From contig CM060464.1 in the NCBI GenBank assembly GCA_030544235.1, positions 30,592,152 to 30,656,151 of the forward strand: 64,000 nt of DNA, read 5' to 3'. The position numbers were made by a program, and so were the translations under genes. The first letter of the stretch is position 1. Every line of letters begins with the position of its first letter. Positions 13,137 through 28,240 of the stretch are shown here, piece after piece. A model generated the notes under the pieces. The model did not search any database and was not told where the DNA came from. It was given only the letters and a program-made list of their open reading frames with translations. Source of the stretch: Lepturacanthus savala (lineage: Eukaryota > Chordata > Actinopteri > Scombriformes > Trichiuridae).

Positions 13137-14752
13137 CCACAAACTTTTACCCACAAACCGTTCATTCTTCCCACAGGTCAGTAGTTCTTCAGCAGTATCC
13201 CTCATATGTTCTCACACATACTGGATATGAGACATTTTGAACAAACATAACACTAGTGAGCAGTCATGTTTTTATGGTAGACTAGTGTGCAGAAACCTAA
13301 GAGAAACAGATCCCTGCATGTTCATGTGAACATGAACATTTCTCTTCCTGGCTCTGGAATTTGGATCTGGATCCATCCTGTGTTTATTCGTGGTTCTGTT
13401 TGTACACAGCCGAGCCAACAGGCCGGCTGGCAGAGCAGGACACAGGATGGAGATTTGTTTAATGAAGCCAGAGGAGATCGACAGAAGGCCCGGATTACAC
13501 GCAGACTAAACATTCCTCCATATTTTGGGCAACAATGTGGTGAACTTTCCCCGTTGTGAAGCTCCTTTCTGCAGGCTGTGAATATGCTGTCTAACTGACC
13601 CTGAACTGACGTTGTAGTGAGGAGCTGGAAAGCAGAGAGACATGGTGCAGGTCCAAATAACATTTTACCATGTACCTCACACATTAGACTCATGTTGGCA
13701 GTGTGCGGTGATGGGATCCCACACTTGCAAAGCAGATACTTAACAGTTTATGTTTGTCTGGTGTTTGATTTCTTGAACAAAATACCAGTCCTCTTACAAA
13801 GTCTCTAGGAAGATCAATGCGGTGAGAGGAAACGGTGCAGATAATTAATTCTAAGAAGAAATTCACACCGTCATCCTTTGTGTTGACAAGAAGTAAAATC
13901 ACTGGTTCAAGGGTGAATAGAAAAGATTAAAGAGACATTTTTCCAATTTCCAAAGCATGAAAGAAAAAACAGTTATTTTTAATGGGTCTTTTTCTAAACC
14001 ACACAAGCAAAACTAGTCTTATTGATAAGTACAACTGTAAATACTTTGTAAACCTATTCATGCACACAAACAACCTAATGTCTTTGATGTGTGTTTCTGG
14101 GTTTTCTATGAATATTAAAGTAAGAAAGTAAAGAGTGATACATGACAGAAGGTTCGTCCTCTCCAAATTTGTAACTTTGAAAAGGAAAAATCATGCACTG
14201 TCTGTTTTTATGATTTAATAAATTATTCTCTAATCATGCAGCCTAATAATATGCTGGTTGTTGTGTTTCTGGCAGTTACAGTAAATGGGCGAAAATGATT
14301 TTCAGGCCAAAAAACTGACACATTTATATGATCTGCACCTTTGCAACAAAGGATCAATAATTGTCTCTTCAACTTGCGTTTTGTGTAAATCATGTTTGCA
14401 GGAACGGTGGACTGCCCATCGGGAGCAGAGGGACGACTCCCGCTGGTCATTGTGGCCTGACTTGAACAGCCAGGCCAGAATGACTGAGCATGGGAACATG
14501 ATGCTCTGACGATAAACGGAGGGACAGAAGAAAAGCAAAGGTGGAGCAGAGAGAGAGAGGGACAGAAAACGCAAAGCTCTTGCTACTGATGCAGCAGATG
14601 TAAAATAAGGGACATGTTAACCAGGAGGGAAGGTCTGTGAAATAGGCTGAAACTTTGATTTATATCGTTCAATCACAACATTTTCTTTTATAGTGACTGT
14701 GTTATGAAATTACTGACGACACATGGAGGATTTATTCCATCACCAAGTCTCA

Positions 14753-14829
<77 letters not shown>
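14753..14829. repeat. (CA)n microsatellite
   Basis: About 38 units, uninterrupted. The two small open frames across it encode only Thr-His repeats. Confidence 0.95.
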
Positions 14830-14830
<1 letters not shown>

Positions 14831-16054
14831 GGCACACTGACAGTCAATCCAGCAAGATCAATTCCTGCAGGAAAGTTTATATATGCTGAAATAATAAATC
14901 ATTATTAAATACAGTGAGCTTTATTGTTTACTCTTAATCTGTTAGGTTGTAGGTTGCAGCTTTGAGACTCCTGGCTCCTCTAGTCTATATCAAATTATTC
15001 ATTTAAGAGAACTCATATAAGAGTAAAGAAAAATTAGAAAATAGCTGTACTTAATAATACATTATTATTTCAGCATATATAAACAATCCTGTCGTGGCTC
15101 AAGCTTTATGCAACAAATTTTTCCTTCATCTTTAGTTCTTCTGGTTTGACTGAGGTGTCGGTGAATATAAATTCCTGGCCTGAATTACTGTCCCAGTGTG
15201 CCACTGTTTGCAGGAGTTTCTGGAAGTATTTGTCTCACTATTGGCTGTGATGCTGACAGTCAGGAGCATCACACTGTGCAGGAAGGAGGAGGTGGAGGAG
15301 GAGATAAGGCGCGTGGAGGAGAGGAGGCAGGATGATAAATGTGAGATAATGCAGCGGCCAGCCAACAACAATGAAAGGGAGAGGACTACATAATCTACAG
15401 AATTGCATATGTTATTTAAACTTTAAATGTATCAATGTTTACACCCATGAGGGAAAAAAAACCAAAAACATGCATTTGGGCGAGCACAGCACGACTGTCT
15501 TCGAGCACTATGGTGAGGAGCGAACCAGCAGGTTACACAAACCATCAAATGTAATTTTGTCCTGCAGTGCACTAGAAATGTAGAATACTTTCAGGTAATA
15601 ATTCGGAGAATAACACACCACTGAGAGGAAAACTCCTAGGAACCTGACTTCTGTCCCAGTTCCAGCTGTCCTGCTGATCGGCACATAAAACGCTAGCCTT
15701 CCACAGCTTCCCTGTCAACTTCCCTCGTTAGGATCTAATGACAGTCAGCTCCCCGCTGAGCCGTGTGGGATTAGATAGCACAGTAGGAGTGTGCTGTGCA
15801 AAGCATCGCTCAGTGCGAACAAAAACTTCTGTCACACTGATACCATCTGCAATTTCAAGCTTATTTTCAGAGACTGTTATGGGGGAGGGAGGCGTCCGTC
15901 ATTAGCCTGGTAGACTTCAACCAGGAAACCACACACACATTCAGGAGGACACTTTGATTCAGCCTGTTTTTTTCTTATAGCTGTTCTTCGTCTTGATGAC
16001 TGATTTTATACTGTGAGCTTGATTTTAGATATTCCTCTTTTTGAGGAATACAAA

Positions 16055-16084
16055 AAGAGGCTGTAGCTGTAGCTACAGCCTCTT
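16055..16084. repeat. Perfect 14-bp hairpin
   Basis: AAGAGGCTGTAGCT, a 2-nt loop (GT), then the exact reverse complement. It directly abuts the 24-bp tandem repeat. Confidence 0.9.
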
Positions 16085-16156
16085 GTAGCTGGGCAGTTCT
16101 TGTATCATGTAGCTGGGCAGTTCTTGTATCATGTAGCTGGGCAGTTCTTACATCAC
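16085..16156 (+). repeat. Three tandem 24-bp repeats
   Basis: The unit is GTAGCTGGGCAGTTCTTGTA plus TCAT. Units 1 and 2 are identical; unit 3 ends differently (TTACATCAC). The short minus-strand open frame over it, with TAQLHDTR repeats, is a by-product. Confidence 0.9.
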
Positions 16157-16376
16157 AACATATGTTATATCTCCTGAATGCTCTCTGACCTCGTATATCA
16201 TATATACATAGTAAGAAAAACAAAGAAAACTAATATGCCGAGCTTGATTCCCGTGGAGGTTACACATTCTTTTAATCAGATTTAAATCTGTCTTTGTACT
16301 TTTGCACTTGTCCATTTTAATGCTTTGTGTTTAAATTGTCTTTATTCTCTATCTTGTTAGTTGTTTGTCAGTCAGT

Positions 16377-16734
16377 CATTTTCTATACCTGCTTATTCCT
16401 CATTAGGGTCGCAGGGGTCTGCTGGAGCCTATCCCAGCACGTTACGGCGAGAGGCAGGGATACACCCCAGATGGTCGCCAGCCAATCGTGGGGCACACAC
16501 ACCATTCACTCACACCTACGGGCACCTACGGGCAATTTAGAGTCGCCAATTAACCTCAGCATGTTTTTGGACTGTGGGAGGAAGCCGGAGTACCCGGTGA
16601 AAACCCACGCAGACACGGGGAGAACATGCAAACTCCACACAGAAAGGTCCCAGACCCAGGACCAAGGAGGTCTTGAACCTGCGACCTTCTTGCTGTGAGG
16701 CAACAGCGCTAACCCCTGCGCCACCATGTCGCCC
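16377..16734 (+). repeat. Common teleost interspersed repeat, copy 1 (full)
   Basis: The unit runs from ATACCTGCTTATTCCTCATT through GACTGTGGGAGGAAGCCGGA and ACCTTCTTGCTGTGAGGC to the CACCATGTCGCCC end. I recognise this as a sequence found in very many fish genomes but do not assign a class (LINE or SINE 3' tail is possible). Open frames on both strands here are repeat-derived. Confidence 0.85.
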
Positions 16735-17383
16735 TAGTTGTTTGTTAATGTAATATTAATGTAATGTTAGATGACCCTTTTATGAGTTTCTGGCAAACAC
16801 TGAATAAACTGTCCCTCTCAGTGGGGCTAAAGAAGACTTTTCTGGAAACTCTGCTGAACCTTTTCTGTCAACTTTGTCCTCTCAGAGAATCTGTAGTTGT
16901 CACCACACAAGGCTGAAAACACTGAACCTGCTGTTCTGTTTGTCTCAGAACACTGAAACACTCACTGAGGCATGAGCATGAAACACTCAGGCAGGCCTGT
17001 GGGGAAGTCAACAACACACATGCAAGTTTGTGTGTGTGTGTGTGTACTGTAGCGCTTGTAGGCACATGCTCGTCAGAACACAATTAAGAGAACTGAATAT
17101 TTACAAGCAGGGTTCTTCTTTAAGAAGAAGATGCTGCTCTAAAAATACACATGCAGAGTAGCCTATAAGCTTCAAGGCAAAAGAGCCATGGTTTGAATAT
17201 GTGTGTGTGTTTGAGTGTGTTTATGTTTGTGTATTTCAGGAATGAGATCAGTGTACTGGCTCTCAGTAGATCAGAGGTTGATTATTTCTGGATGACTGAT
17301 GCCTGAAAATGCACCATTCCTTAACTAATTGCTGCATTACTGGAATATGGAGAAATCCCCACTGTATGTGTGTGTGTGTGTGT

Positions 17384-17416
<33 letters not shown>

Positions 17417-19397
17417 TGTTTCCGAGTCAGATTGTCAGTATCAGCCCAAATCTGGCTTCTTTCTATCTACTTCCTGTTTGTTTCAGAATAGATTTTCAGA
17501 CTTTACTGATCAGTATAAAGCAGGTCTGTGTGTGTGTGTGGTTCTGACCTCCACAACAGAAATGTTGATCCCATATGAGCCAGTTCAGTGTTAAATGCTT
17601 GGTGGCTCAAATCTAATGGTGACCCCTTGACTCAATGACTTTGAAATCACTTCTGAACAATGAGGAACTCCCATAATTTGTTGGTTCATTTCAGTTCTCT
17701 GAAGGTCATGTGTTTTATTTTGTCTTCATTTTATGATTCATGTTTCCTGTTTTATTGTGACACCTCTCCTCTCATTTCAGACACCCTGTGTTTTTTCCCT
17801 CCAGTTTGATTGTCTGCCCCGCCCTCATTAGATTCACCTGTGTCTTGTTACCACTTCCCTCTCTTGTGTATTTAGTCTGTGTTTTCTCCTCCTCTCTGTG
17901 CCAGTTTGTTTTGTACCTTAGTGCCTTATGTGGCAGTCCTTTGTTATTCCTTGTGATCAGATTTTTTTAGGATTTTGTCTGTTTGCTGACCTTTGCCTAG
18001 GCCTTTTTGGATTTGTTTGCCTTGTCTGCCTGATTACTGTGTACCGGACCTTCCTTCTGGCAAGTAAACTGAGTTTCTTGAACTGTTTTTGAGTCATGCT
18101 TTTGAGTTCTACCTCCTGTGGAACACCAGTCCTAACAGAAGAAGTGTGAACAGGTTTGCAGTAAAACAAAGCTAACCGTCTTCTGTGAACTGCAAAACTA
18201 AAAGCAATGATGTACTTTTTTACTTTCATCATATCAATATCAGCAATGTTATCACCATTTTGTGGATATTTATTAAAAAAGCGCCACAGTTCAATATGTT
18301 AATACTAACGTATTTCCACATTTTTGTCCTTTTTTCCTGCATTTGATGTTCATTATTTCTTGTTGGTTGACCAGTTGATTTGGTTTGTGGGCAAAATATG
18401 CTCCTACACTGACATTAGAATCTTCCTTTATCTGGTGGGAAAAAAAGTTCACTCTGACACACAAGACTGCACAGCCTGCAGACATCAGGCCTGAGGCAGC
18501 AGCAGAGCTTCAGTTAGCATGAGGAGCTAATGGGGTCAAAGGTCAGGCAGAGCCAAGAGCTGCTTGGGTATTTTCACTCTACCACATTAAGAACATCATG
18601 CTCATCAAGTGGAAGTAAGCAAGTATGTTCATACTAAGTTACCAAACAAGTGAAGCTATTCATAATGCTCATGTTCAATATTTAAATGTCAGGATTTTAT
18701 TTGGACTTTGGTCAATTTAATCTTCCTTTAAGAAAACAAAGAAGCTTCTTAAAGCAAGATGAAACCGACCAAAATAAGGAAAAATTGAGGTTAAAACACT
18801 TCATTTTTTAAGAATTTACATTTTTCCTCACAGTAAACTTCTACTCCACCAAACTTCAGAAAGAGTTATTGTACTTTTCAACATTTTTCATTGAATAGAT
18901 GCTGAACATAAATTTATAGTGGTATGTTATGGTAGTTTGCTGTAACACCGCTTACCACGAGTTTTGCCTTAAAGAGGACATAAATGTTTCTTTTTTATGA
19001 TTTGATGTCATTTAAAAAAAAAAGTCTGTTACATGGTCAAGGTTAACATGACGTGAATGTGTGTATATAGTCATGATCCCTAAAACCAAAAGCTTCAGTC
19101 TGCGCTGAACACTTTATTTGTAATGTTACCCCTACCTCTTTTGTTGCGAAGGCTGTTGCTAAGGGTGTTCCACTAGCTGTTCACAATGTGCACTTGCATA
19201 TTTCAAATCATATTCTCTTTCAACAACATGCATGTTGCAGGGTTCGTACTGGTTCATGGGACTCTGAGATGATGGCAGCTAACAACTCTTTGTTTAATGA
19301 AACGCCAGAGATTACTATACATTTAAATGTAATTCGAATGCTACACTAAACACATAAGGTACAACATGAGATCAAATAAAACATAAGGCTCTGTTTT
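16735..19397. other. htr4 intron segment without genes
   Basis: One compound microsatellite (17367) and a pyrimidine-rich stretch (17700-18060) are visible. Nothing else is supported. Confidence 0.55.
17367..17416. repeat. Compound (TG)n(AG)n microsatellite
   Basis: TG repeats pass directly into AG repeats with one interruption (GACAG). Confidence 0.9.
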
Positions 19398-19722
19398 GCA
19401 TGAAATATTATGTTTCTATTCCTTAAAATTGCCTAAATAATATATTTAGGAAATATAAGAAAAAGTTGTAAACATAGTCTCAGGATAGTTTCATGCCTTG
19501 TAAGTCAAACTGTTTATTTGGTGGAAATTTTCCATAATTCTGAATAAAAGACAACTTTTACTCGTGCGACAATGTCAAATGTCCATGAGCAAATAGGATA
19601 TTCTGCTCATGTGACCTCATAAATTGTATGTCCTTCAAAATAAAAGCCCCCTATTCACATCTAACTGTAAAAATATTTTGTCATTTTTTATGATTTTATG
19701 TCACAGCTTTTTAGAATAAAGA
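19398..19722 (+). repeat. Three-copy dispersed family, copy 1
   Basis: The copy starts near GCATGAAATATTA and includes GTAAACATAGTCTCAGGATA, AATGTCAAATGTCCATG, TGTGACCTCATAAA and TGTATGTCCTTCAAAA, ending at CACAGCTTTTTAGAA. It is shared with 55467-56008 and, inverted, with 45590-46095. Confidence 0.82.
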
Positions 19723-24148
<4,426 letters not shown>

Positions 24149-24268
24149 TGACATCACGCTGCCCGTGACATCACTCTGATTATTGCATCATTCTGGCTGT
24201 CACCTTAGAGATGGAACTGATGACATCATCACATTCTTTCTTTTCTTTGATCTTGAAAGTCTATAAAG
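24149..24268 (+). promoter_or_regulatory. Promoter of orphan gene copy 1: TGACATCA cluster, ATTGCATCA and TATA box
   Basis: TGACATCA (a CRE/ATF-like octamer) occurs at 24149-24156, 24166-24173 and 24221-24228. ATTGCATCA at 24182-24190 matches the core of the CHOP-type amino-acid response element (C/EBP-ATF4 composite) as I know it. TATAAAG is at 24262-24268, predicting a start site near 24290-24300 and a leader of about 95 nt before the ATG. The motif matches are seen directly; binding is inferred. Confidence 0.55.
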
Positions 24269-24390
24269 CAACCTTGAACTCCAGTTGAGTTTCGGACTTG
24301 AGGCAGCGACTGAATCTACGAACACGTTGAGGACCAGAGACGATCAAACCTGCAGCTTCACTTCACTTCAACAGATACTCTACTGTAGAC

Positions 24391-24993
24391 ATGCTGGGCA
24401 ACCTTTACAGACGAGTTGTAGGTAACGTGAGTTCTGGTCTCGGACTTCGGACGAGTCCGAACCCGGTGCCATCACAGCTCCTGGAGTGGGCAGCAGAGTC
24501 CAACAGAAGGACTAAGACCCAGGACCAGGACTCACCAGCAGCGTTCCAGGGAATGTCCAAGAACCAGCTGGTCTCAGCTCTGCAGCAGCTGCAGCAGCAG
24601 CTCCAGGAGGACCATAGACCTGGAGACTCGGACCCTGCACGGATGGAGGACCAAAGAACCAGGGACCAACCGACCTCCATCTCCAGGACGACGGCAGGAA
24701 TCACGTCGATCTTCTCGGCGGCCGGAGGAGCGGTCGCATCCACGGCAGCGAGGATCACAGCTGCAGCCAGGACCCATGTGGTCCCCAGGGCCCGAGCAGG
24801 ACTCTGGACTGTAACGTCCGTCCTCGCTGATGAGGCCAGGAGCGGCGCTGTACAGGTTTGGAGTTGGACCCGGGGAGGAGTCAAGACCTTCGCCCTGGTG
24901 GTAACCAGCCTGGTAGCGGCTCGCTGGTTTGTTCGAAACTTTGTTTCGTTCATTCTGGAGGAGCCGCTGGTTGTAATTTATATTTCAGCCTAA
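24391..24993 (+). CDS. Unrecognised intronless 200-aa protein, copy 1
   Basis: I do not recognise this protein. It starts MLGNLYRRVVGNVSSGLG. At about residues 54-73 it has a Gln/Leu-rich helix likely to form a short coiled coil (MSKNQLVSALQQLQQQLQED), then a charged Arg/Asp/Pro linker. From about 97 to 160 it is Ala-rich and possibly amphipathic (IFSAAGGAVASTAARITAAA). The C-terminus is hydrophobic (TFALVVTSLVAARWFVRNF, ending LVVIYISA), suggesting membrane association. The first ATG follows a TATA box by about 120 bp and has G at -3. The ORF is GC-rich compared with the AT-rich surroundings and is preserved uninterrupted in a second copy at 34389, differing only at D47N. AATAAA at 25860-25865 is a possible poly(A) signal. 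The gene lies antisense inside the htr4 intron. Expression is not shown by sequence alone. Confidence 0.7.
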   Translation: MLGNLYRRVVGNVSSGLGLRTSPNPVPSQLLEWAAESNRRTKTQDQDSPAAFQGMSKNQLVSALQQLQQQLQEDHRPGDSDPARMEDQRTRDQPTSISRTTAGITSIFSAAGGAVASTAARITAAARTHVVPRARAGLWTVTSVLADEARSGAVQVWSWTRGGVKTFALVVTSLVAARWFVRNFVSFILEEPLVVIYISA

Positions 24994-25602
24994 AACAGGT
25001 TTCACTTTCAGTCTGTTTACAAAACTCTGACTCGGCTTGTTGAAGACCCGTTGAGTCTTTGTCATGTTTGAGGGTTGATTGTTAACGGTTTATTATTTTC
25101 AGATTATTTTTTGGTTTGTTTCTTCAGTCCCATTGACACTGTTAATTTAATTCATGAAATTGATAAATTTACCTGTAATAGGGTTAATTTATCAATTTTG
25201 TTAATTGACATGATGGGAATGAAGGAACAAACAAATCTGAAACATTAAACCATAACAAAGTTTTACCCTCTGACATAAAGATTGATGAGTCTTTAACAGG
25301 TTTCCTGAGTTTTCTAAATAGACTGAAAGGCCTGTTTTCATTTCTTTTGTATTATATCGTAAATACTGTCTATACCTAACCTCTAACTAAACTTCTTTTT
25401 CAGCAAAATCACAGACACAATTCTTCAAAACAAAACCAAGGAGGATCAAGAAGTCTGGATTTTAATCTTTAAATTCTTTTCCTTTCTTTTCTTTTCTAGA
25501 CAGGATTCAGTCCCTCAGTCCTAAAACTCTGAGTCTGTGGGTTTTCCTCCGATCTCCAGTTTTGTCCCACATTCTCAAAACAATTCTCCAATCGGTTTGT
25601 GA

Positions 25603-25719
25603 AGGCTAGTCGTGCTGCTGTGGAGCTGCTGCCTGCAGCTTTTATAGCTCAACACAGTACGTAGAACCAGGTGTTGAAGTTAAAAGCTGCAGGCGGCATC
25701 TCTGCTGCTGCACAGCCAG
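25603..25719. repeat. Imperfect inverted repeat 3' of orphan gene copy 1
   Basis: The arms are about 50 bp. They share a perfect 14-bp core (GCCTGCAGCTTTTA against its complement near 25681-25694) plus CAACAC/GTGTTG at the inner end. The same structure occurs about 9,998 bp downstream in copy 2. It could be a transcript stem-loop or the remains of a transposon end. Confidence 0.55.
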
Positions 25720-26757
25720 TCTCCACTGGTCTAAACTGGCCCCGAACACTTGATCGGTTCGCATTTCACAACTTTATTCTTTTCCCCATAGAAAGTGACC
25801 AGACTTAATGCAGTACACCTCCACAACTACAGGGGTTTTCTGAATGATTTGGGGTTTAAAATAAAGCTGGCACTTGTGAGATAGTTGTTAAAGTGACAGA
25901 ATAAGTTTAAAATGTGTGGTTTTAAAGTAAATCCAGCTAGAGTACAGCAAAAAAGTGAAATAATTAGCTCTGCTCCCCAAAAAATATCTATTTAGGTTGA
26001 AAACCACCTGAAAATCATGGATTAGTAGCCCAATTAACCTATAGAGCAGTGGATGAGGATGTTCATCTGAGGATGTTTAGTGTCAGGACCATGGATGTAT
26101 TATAAAACTGTTTTACTGCTCATCCTGCTTATCATCGCTGCAGAGAAATTGAAAAAAAATTCTATTCTCTAGTTTTAACGTGGGAGAGGCGTGGTCTCAT
26201 TTCCACAAACAGACCTAAACCCTGCCGCGTACGCAGTTTTTGGTCTGAATGCAGCTGTCCAGTGTCAGTCGTCACGTCTTCCTTGATTTTTGAAAATTAA
26301 ACCGCGTTCACACCGTACGTGATTACGTGTGAAGAGACTAAAACGAGATTAGATGCAAATTTTTGCTGGGCATCGAGTTTTGAAGTTCTACAAAAGAAAC
26401 TTATTCTTGAATTATATTTTGTTCCCCCTGAGGGCCCCCGTCGGCGGGGGCTGTTGTTTATAAATAATTAATCCTTCTCGTTACGCCGACTAGCAAGCAC
26501 CAATATGTTCATGTAACACGCCAAAATGTTGACAAGAAACTCGGCTACAAGTTTATATCAAGCATTATTAGCTTAACAAAACATAATTGCAACGCTAAGC
26601 AATAATATGAGCACATAGCGAAAACACAAATCGGTAACTTTCTGTATTTTGTGTGTTCATCTCTATAAGATGAACACTCACTCCTCAGTCTTTCCGTGAA
26701 CCACCAGAAAACCTTTTTCTTTTTACTGATAAATTATGTCTTATCTATGCTATTTTT

Positions 26758-27425
26758 TATGACGAGACACAGCTCACGAGACGAGACACGAGATTGGGTT
26801 CACGAGATCGAGATGAGACGAGATTTTAAGAAAACTAAATTAGAAATTATATGAATGCCCGGACAACAAACTTTTATTTAACTGAGTTGCACATGGATTT
26901 TATAACTCTGTAAGCGTTAACTTTTACTGAACATCTTCCTTTTAATGAACTTCTTGCTCTACAAATTGAAACTAAAATAAAATGTTATAAAAGTTAAAAT
27001 ATATAGAAAAAATTATACATTTGTCTTTTTTTCAAGTGCAAATAATATGTGCAAAACAAAAAGTTCTTCTCTGTCAGCAGGCGCAGTTGTTGATTTGAGT
27101 ACTACGCTGTGGTAGTGCTGTAAATGTCTCTGCATTGTGCTCGCATTCGCTGCACTGTACGGCATTGTTTGCATACAGTGTCTGCATATTGTCCGTGTCT
27201 TATCAGTCACTCTCTTACCATTTATCATTTCTGCCGGGAACCCAAAATGCTGCCAAACAAACGATTTAAAAGCGGCGGGGGCGTCATCAATAGTAATACC
27301 TGTGTTTTCCGTCATTCTGGCTGCTTGCTGGATAAATCTCGCGAGACAGAATTTTAACGCGACGAGCAATCTCGTCAAATCACATCTCGCGAGATCTCGT
27401 GACACGAGATCTCGTCACACCCCTA
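26758..27425 (-). mobile_element. hAT-type transposon remnant with BED-finger ORF, 8-bp target duplication
   Basis: The element is flanked by CTATTTTT on both sides (26750-26757 and 27426-27433), the 8-bp target duplication expected of hAT elements. The right terminus reads ATCTCGTCACACCCCTA. The left terminus is its inverted counterpart with about 6 bp missing (TATGACGAGAC). On the minus strand it encodes MTENTGITIDDAPAAFKSFVW followed by ICRHCMQTM and MQRHLQHYH, the Cys/His pattern of a BED zinc finger. BED fingers are usual at the N-terminus of hAT transposases. The catalytic and dimerisation regions are absent, so this is an internally deleted, non-autonomous copy. A related copy is at 52655-53270. 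Confidence 0.8.
27013..27405 (-). pseudogene. Truncated hAT transposase N-terminus (BED zinc finger)
   Basis: The open frame is 130 codons, but its first part is terminal-repeat sequence. The likely original start is the Met of MTENTGI. The BED finger runs from about FVWQHFGF to HYHSVV, with CRHC and HLQHYH as the probable zinc ligands. A stop soon after the finger (KKTNV) leaves no RNase H-like catalytic domain, so it cannot be an active transposase. Confidence 0.7.
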
Positions 27426-27582
27426 CTATTTTTCAATAAAAACTTGTGTTGGAGCTCATAAAAATCAGCTGCAATCTGCTGTTTCTAAACCTTCTTCATC
27501 ATTTTGAAGTTATTTTTGTTCAATGCATGCTGTTTTGAGACCAGATTATTTATTTAGTGTGAAGTCGCTCCGTATCACCTAT

Positions 27583-28240
27583 CTTTGTAAAACACGTCCT
27601 GACGTGTCCCTATAGTGCGTATTACGTCAAACACCAGGCCTCGTGACAGGTTCTTCCAGCTCCGGTCACATTTGCATTTAGTCAACAATTTGAAGAAGCC
27701 AGCTGAGAATAATGACGTGTTTTTCAAGGTACATCCTCTCTATGATGCCATACGCAGGAGATGCTTGGAGCTTCCACTAGAGTAGAACCTTTGTATCGAT
27801 GAACAGATGGTTCCTTTTCGTGGAAGCACGTCTGTCAAGCAATTCATCAAAGGCAAGCCACACCCATGGGGTGTGAAAATACACTTCACAAGAGGTATCA
27901 CAAGAGCACAGAAAGCAGCTAGGACTTGGAGCTGGAGGTGTACCATCTTATCCAGCGAATCACCGAAGCCAACCACAAGTTGTATTTTGACAATTATTTC
28001 ACAACATACAATTTGCTGGAGCTGCTGGCTGAGAAGAAAATCCATGCTGCTAAGCCAGCTAGGATCAATCGCTTTACCAAACCTCCTTTATAGTCTGACG
28101 AAAACATGGCCAAAAAGCCTCAAGGAGCCTGATGAAGTTGGAAACCGTGATGGTAAAGTGGCACTGGTCAAATCGTATGACAACAGACCAGGTGTCATGG
28201 CCTCCAACATATGTTTATGTTCAGAACTATACACAGTCTC
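27583..28240 (+). pseudogene. piggyBac-type (PGBD) transposase remnant 1
   Basis: In pieces across frames the sequence reads RFFQLRSHLHLVNNLKKP, then FKVHPLYDAIRRRCLELPLE, stop, NLCIDEQMVPFRG, KGKPHPWGVKI, and FDNYFTTYNLLELL. These are conserved stretches of PGBD-family DDE transposases. DEQMVPF and FDNYF contain the positions of two catalytic aspartates. An in-frame TAG near 27783 and frameshifts after about 27910 inactivate it. The upstream flank (about 27450-27620) also recurs near 33000 and 42840. Confidence 0.8.

Larger units (their letters stand above)
11481..16054. other. htr4 intron segment without genes
   Basis: It contains CA microsatellites and AT-rich sequence only. The open frames on both strands at 13287-13693 overlap in different frames and match nothing I know. 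Confidence 0.55.
24166..26050 (+). repeat. Duplicated block, copy 1 (promoter, orphan ORF, 3' region)
   Basis: The block matches 34169-36047 in the same orientation. From 24191 to about 25886 I count four substitutions and one 5-bp indel. From about 25887 to 26050 the copies differ at roughly one base in ten, and the first 25 bp also carry three differences. The 3' segment from about 25790 also resembles a dispersed repeat at 43420-43665 (reverse). Confidence 0.9.

Noticed and set aside
16327..16727. 123-codon plus and 73-codon minus frames
   Set aside because: They are derived from a common interspersed fish repeat; similar frames recur at 31284-31805 in another copy.
24405..24953. 182-codon minus-strand open frame opposite the orphan ORF, repeated at 34403-34951
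   Set aside because: It is a shadow frame in GC-rich sequence. TATA box, leader and motif cluster all support the plus strand.
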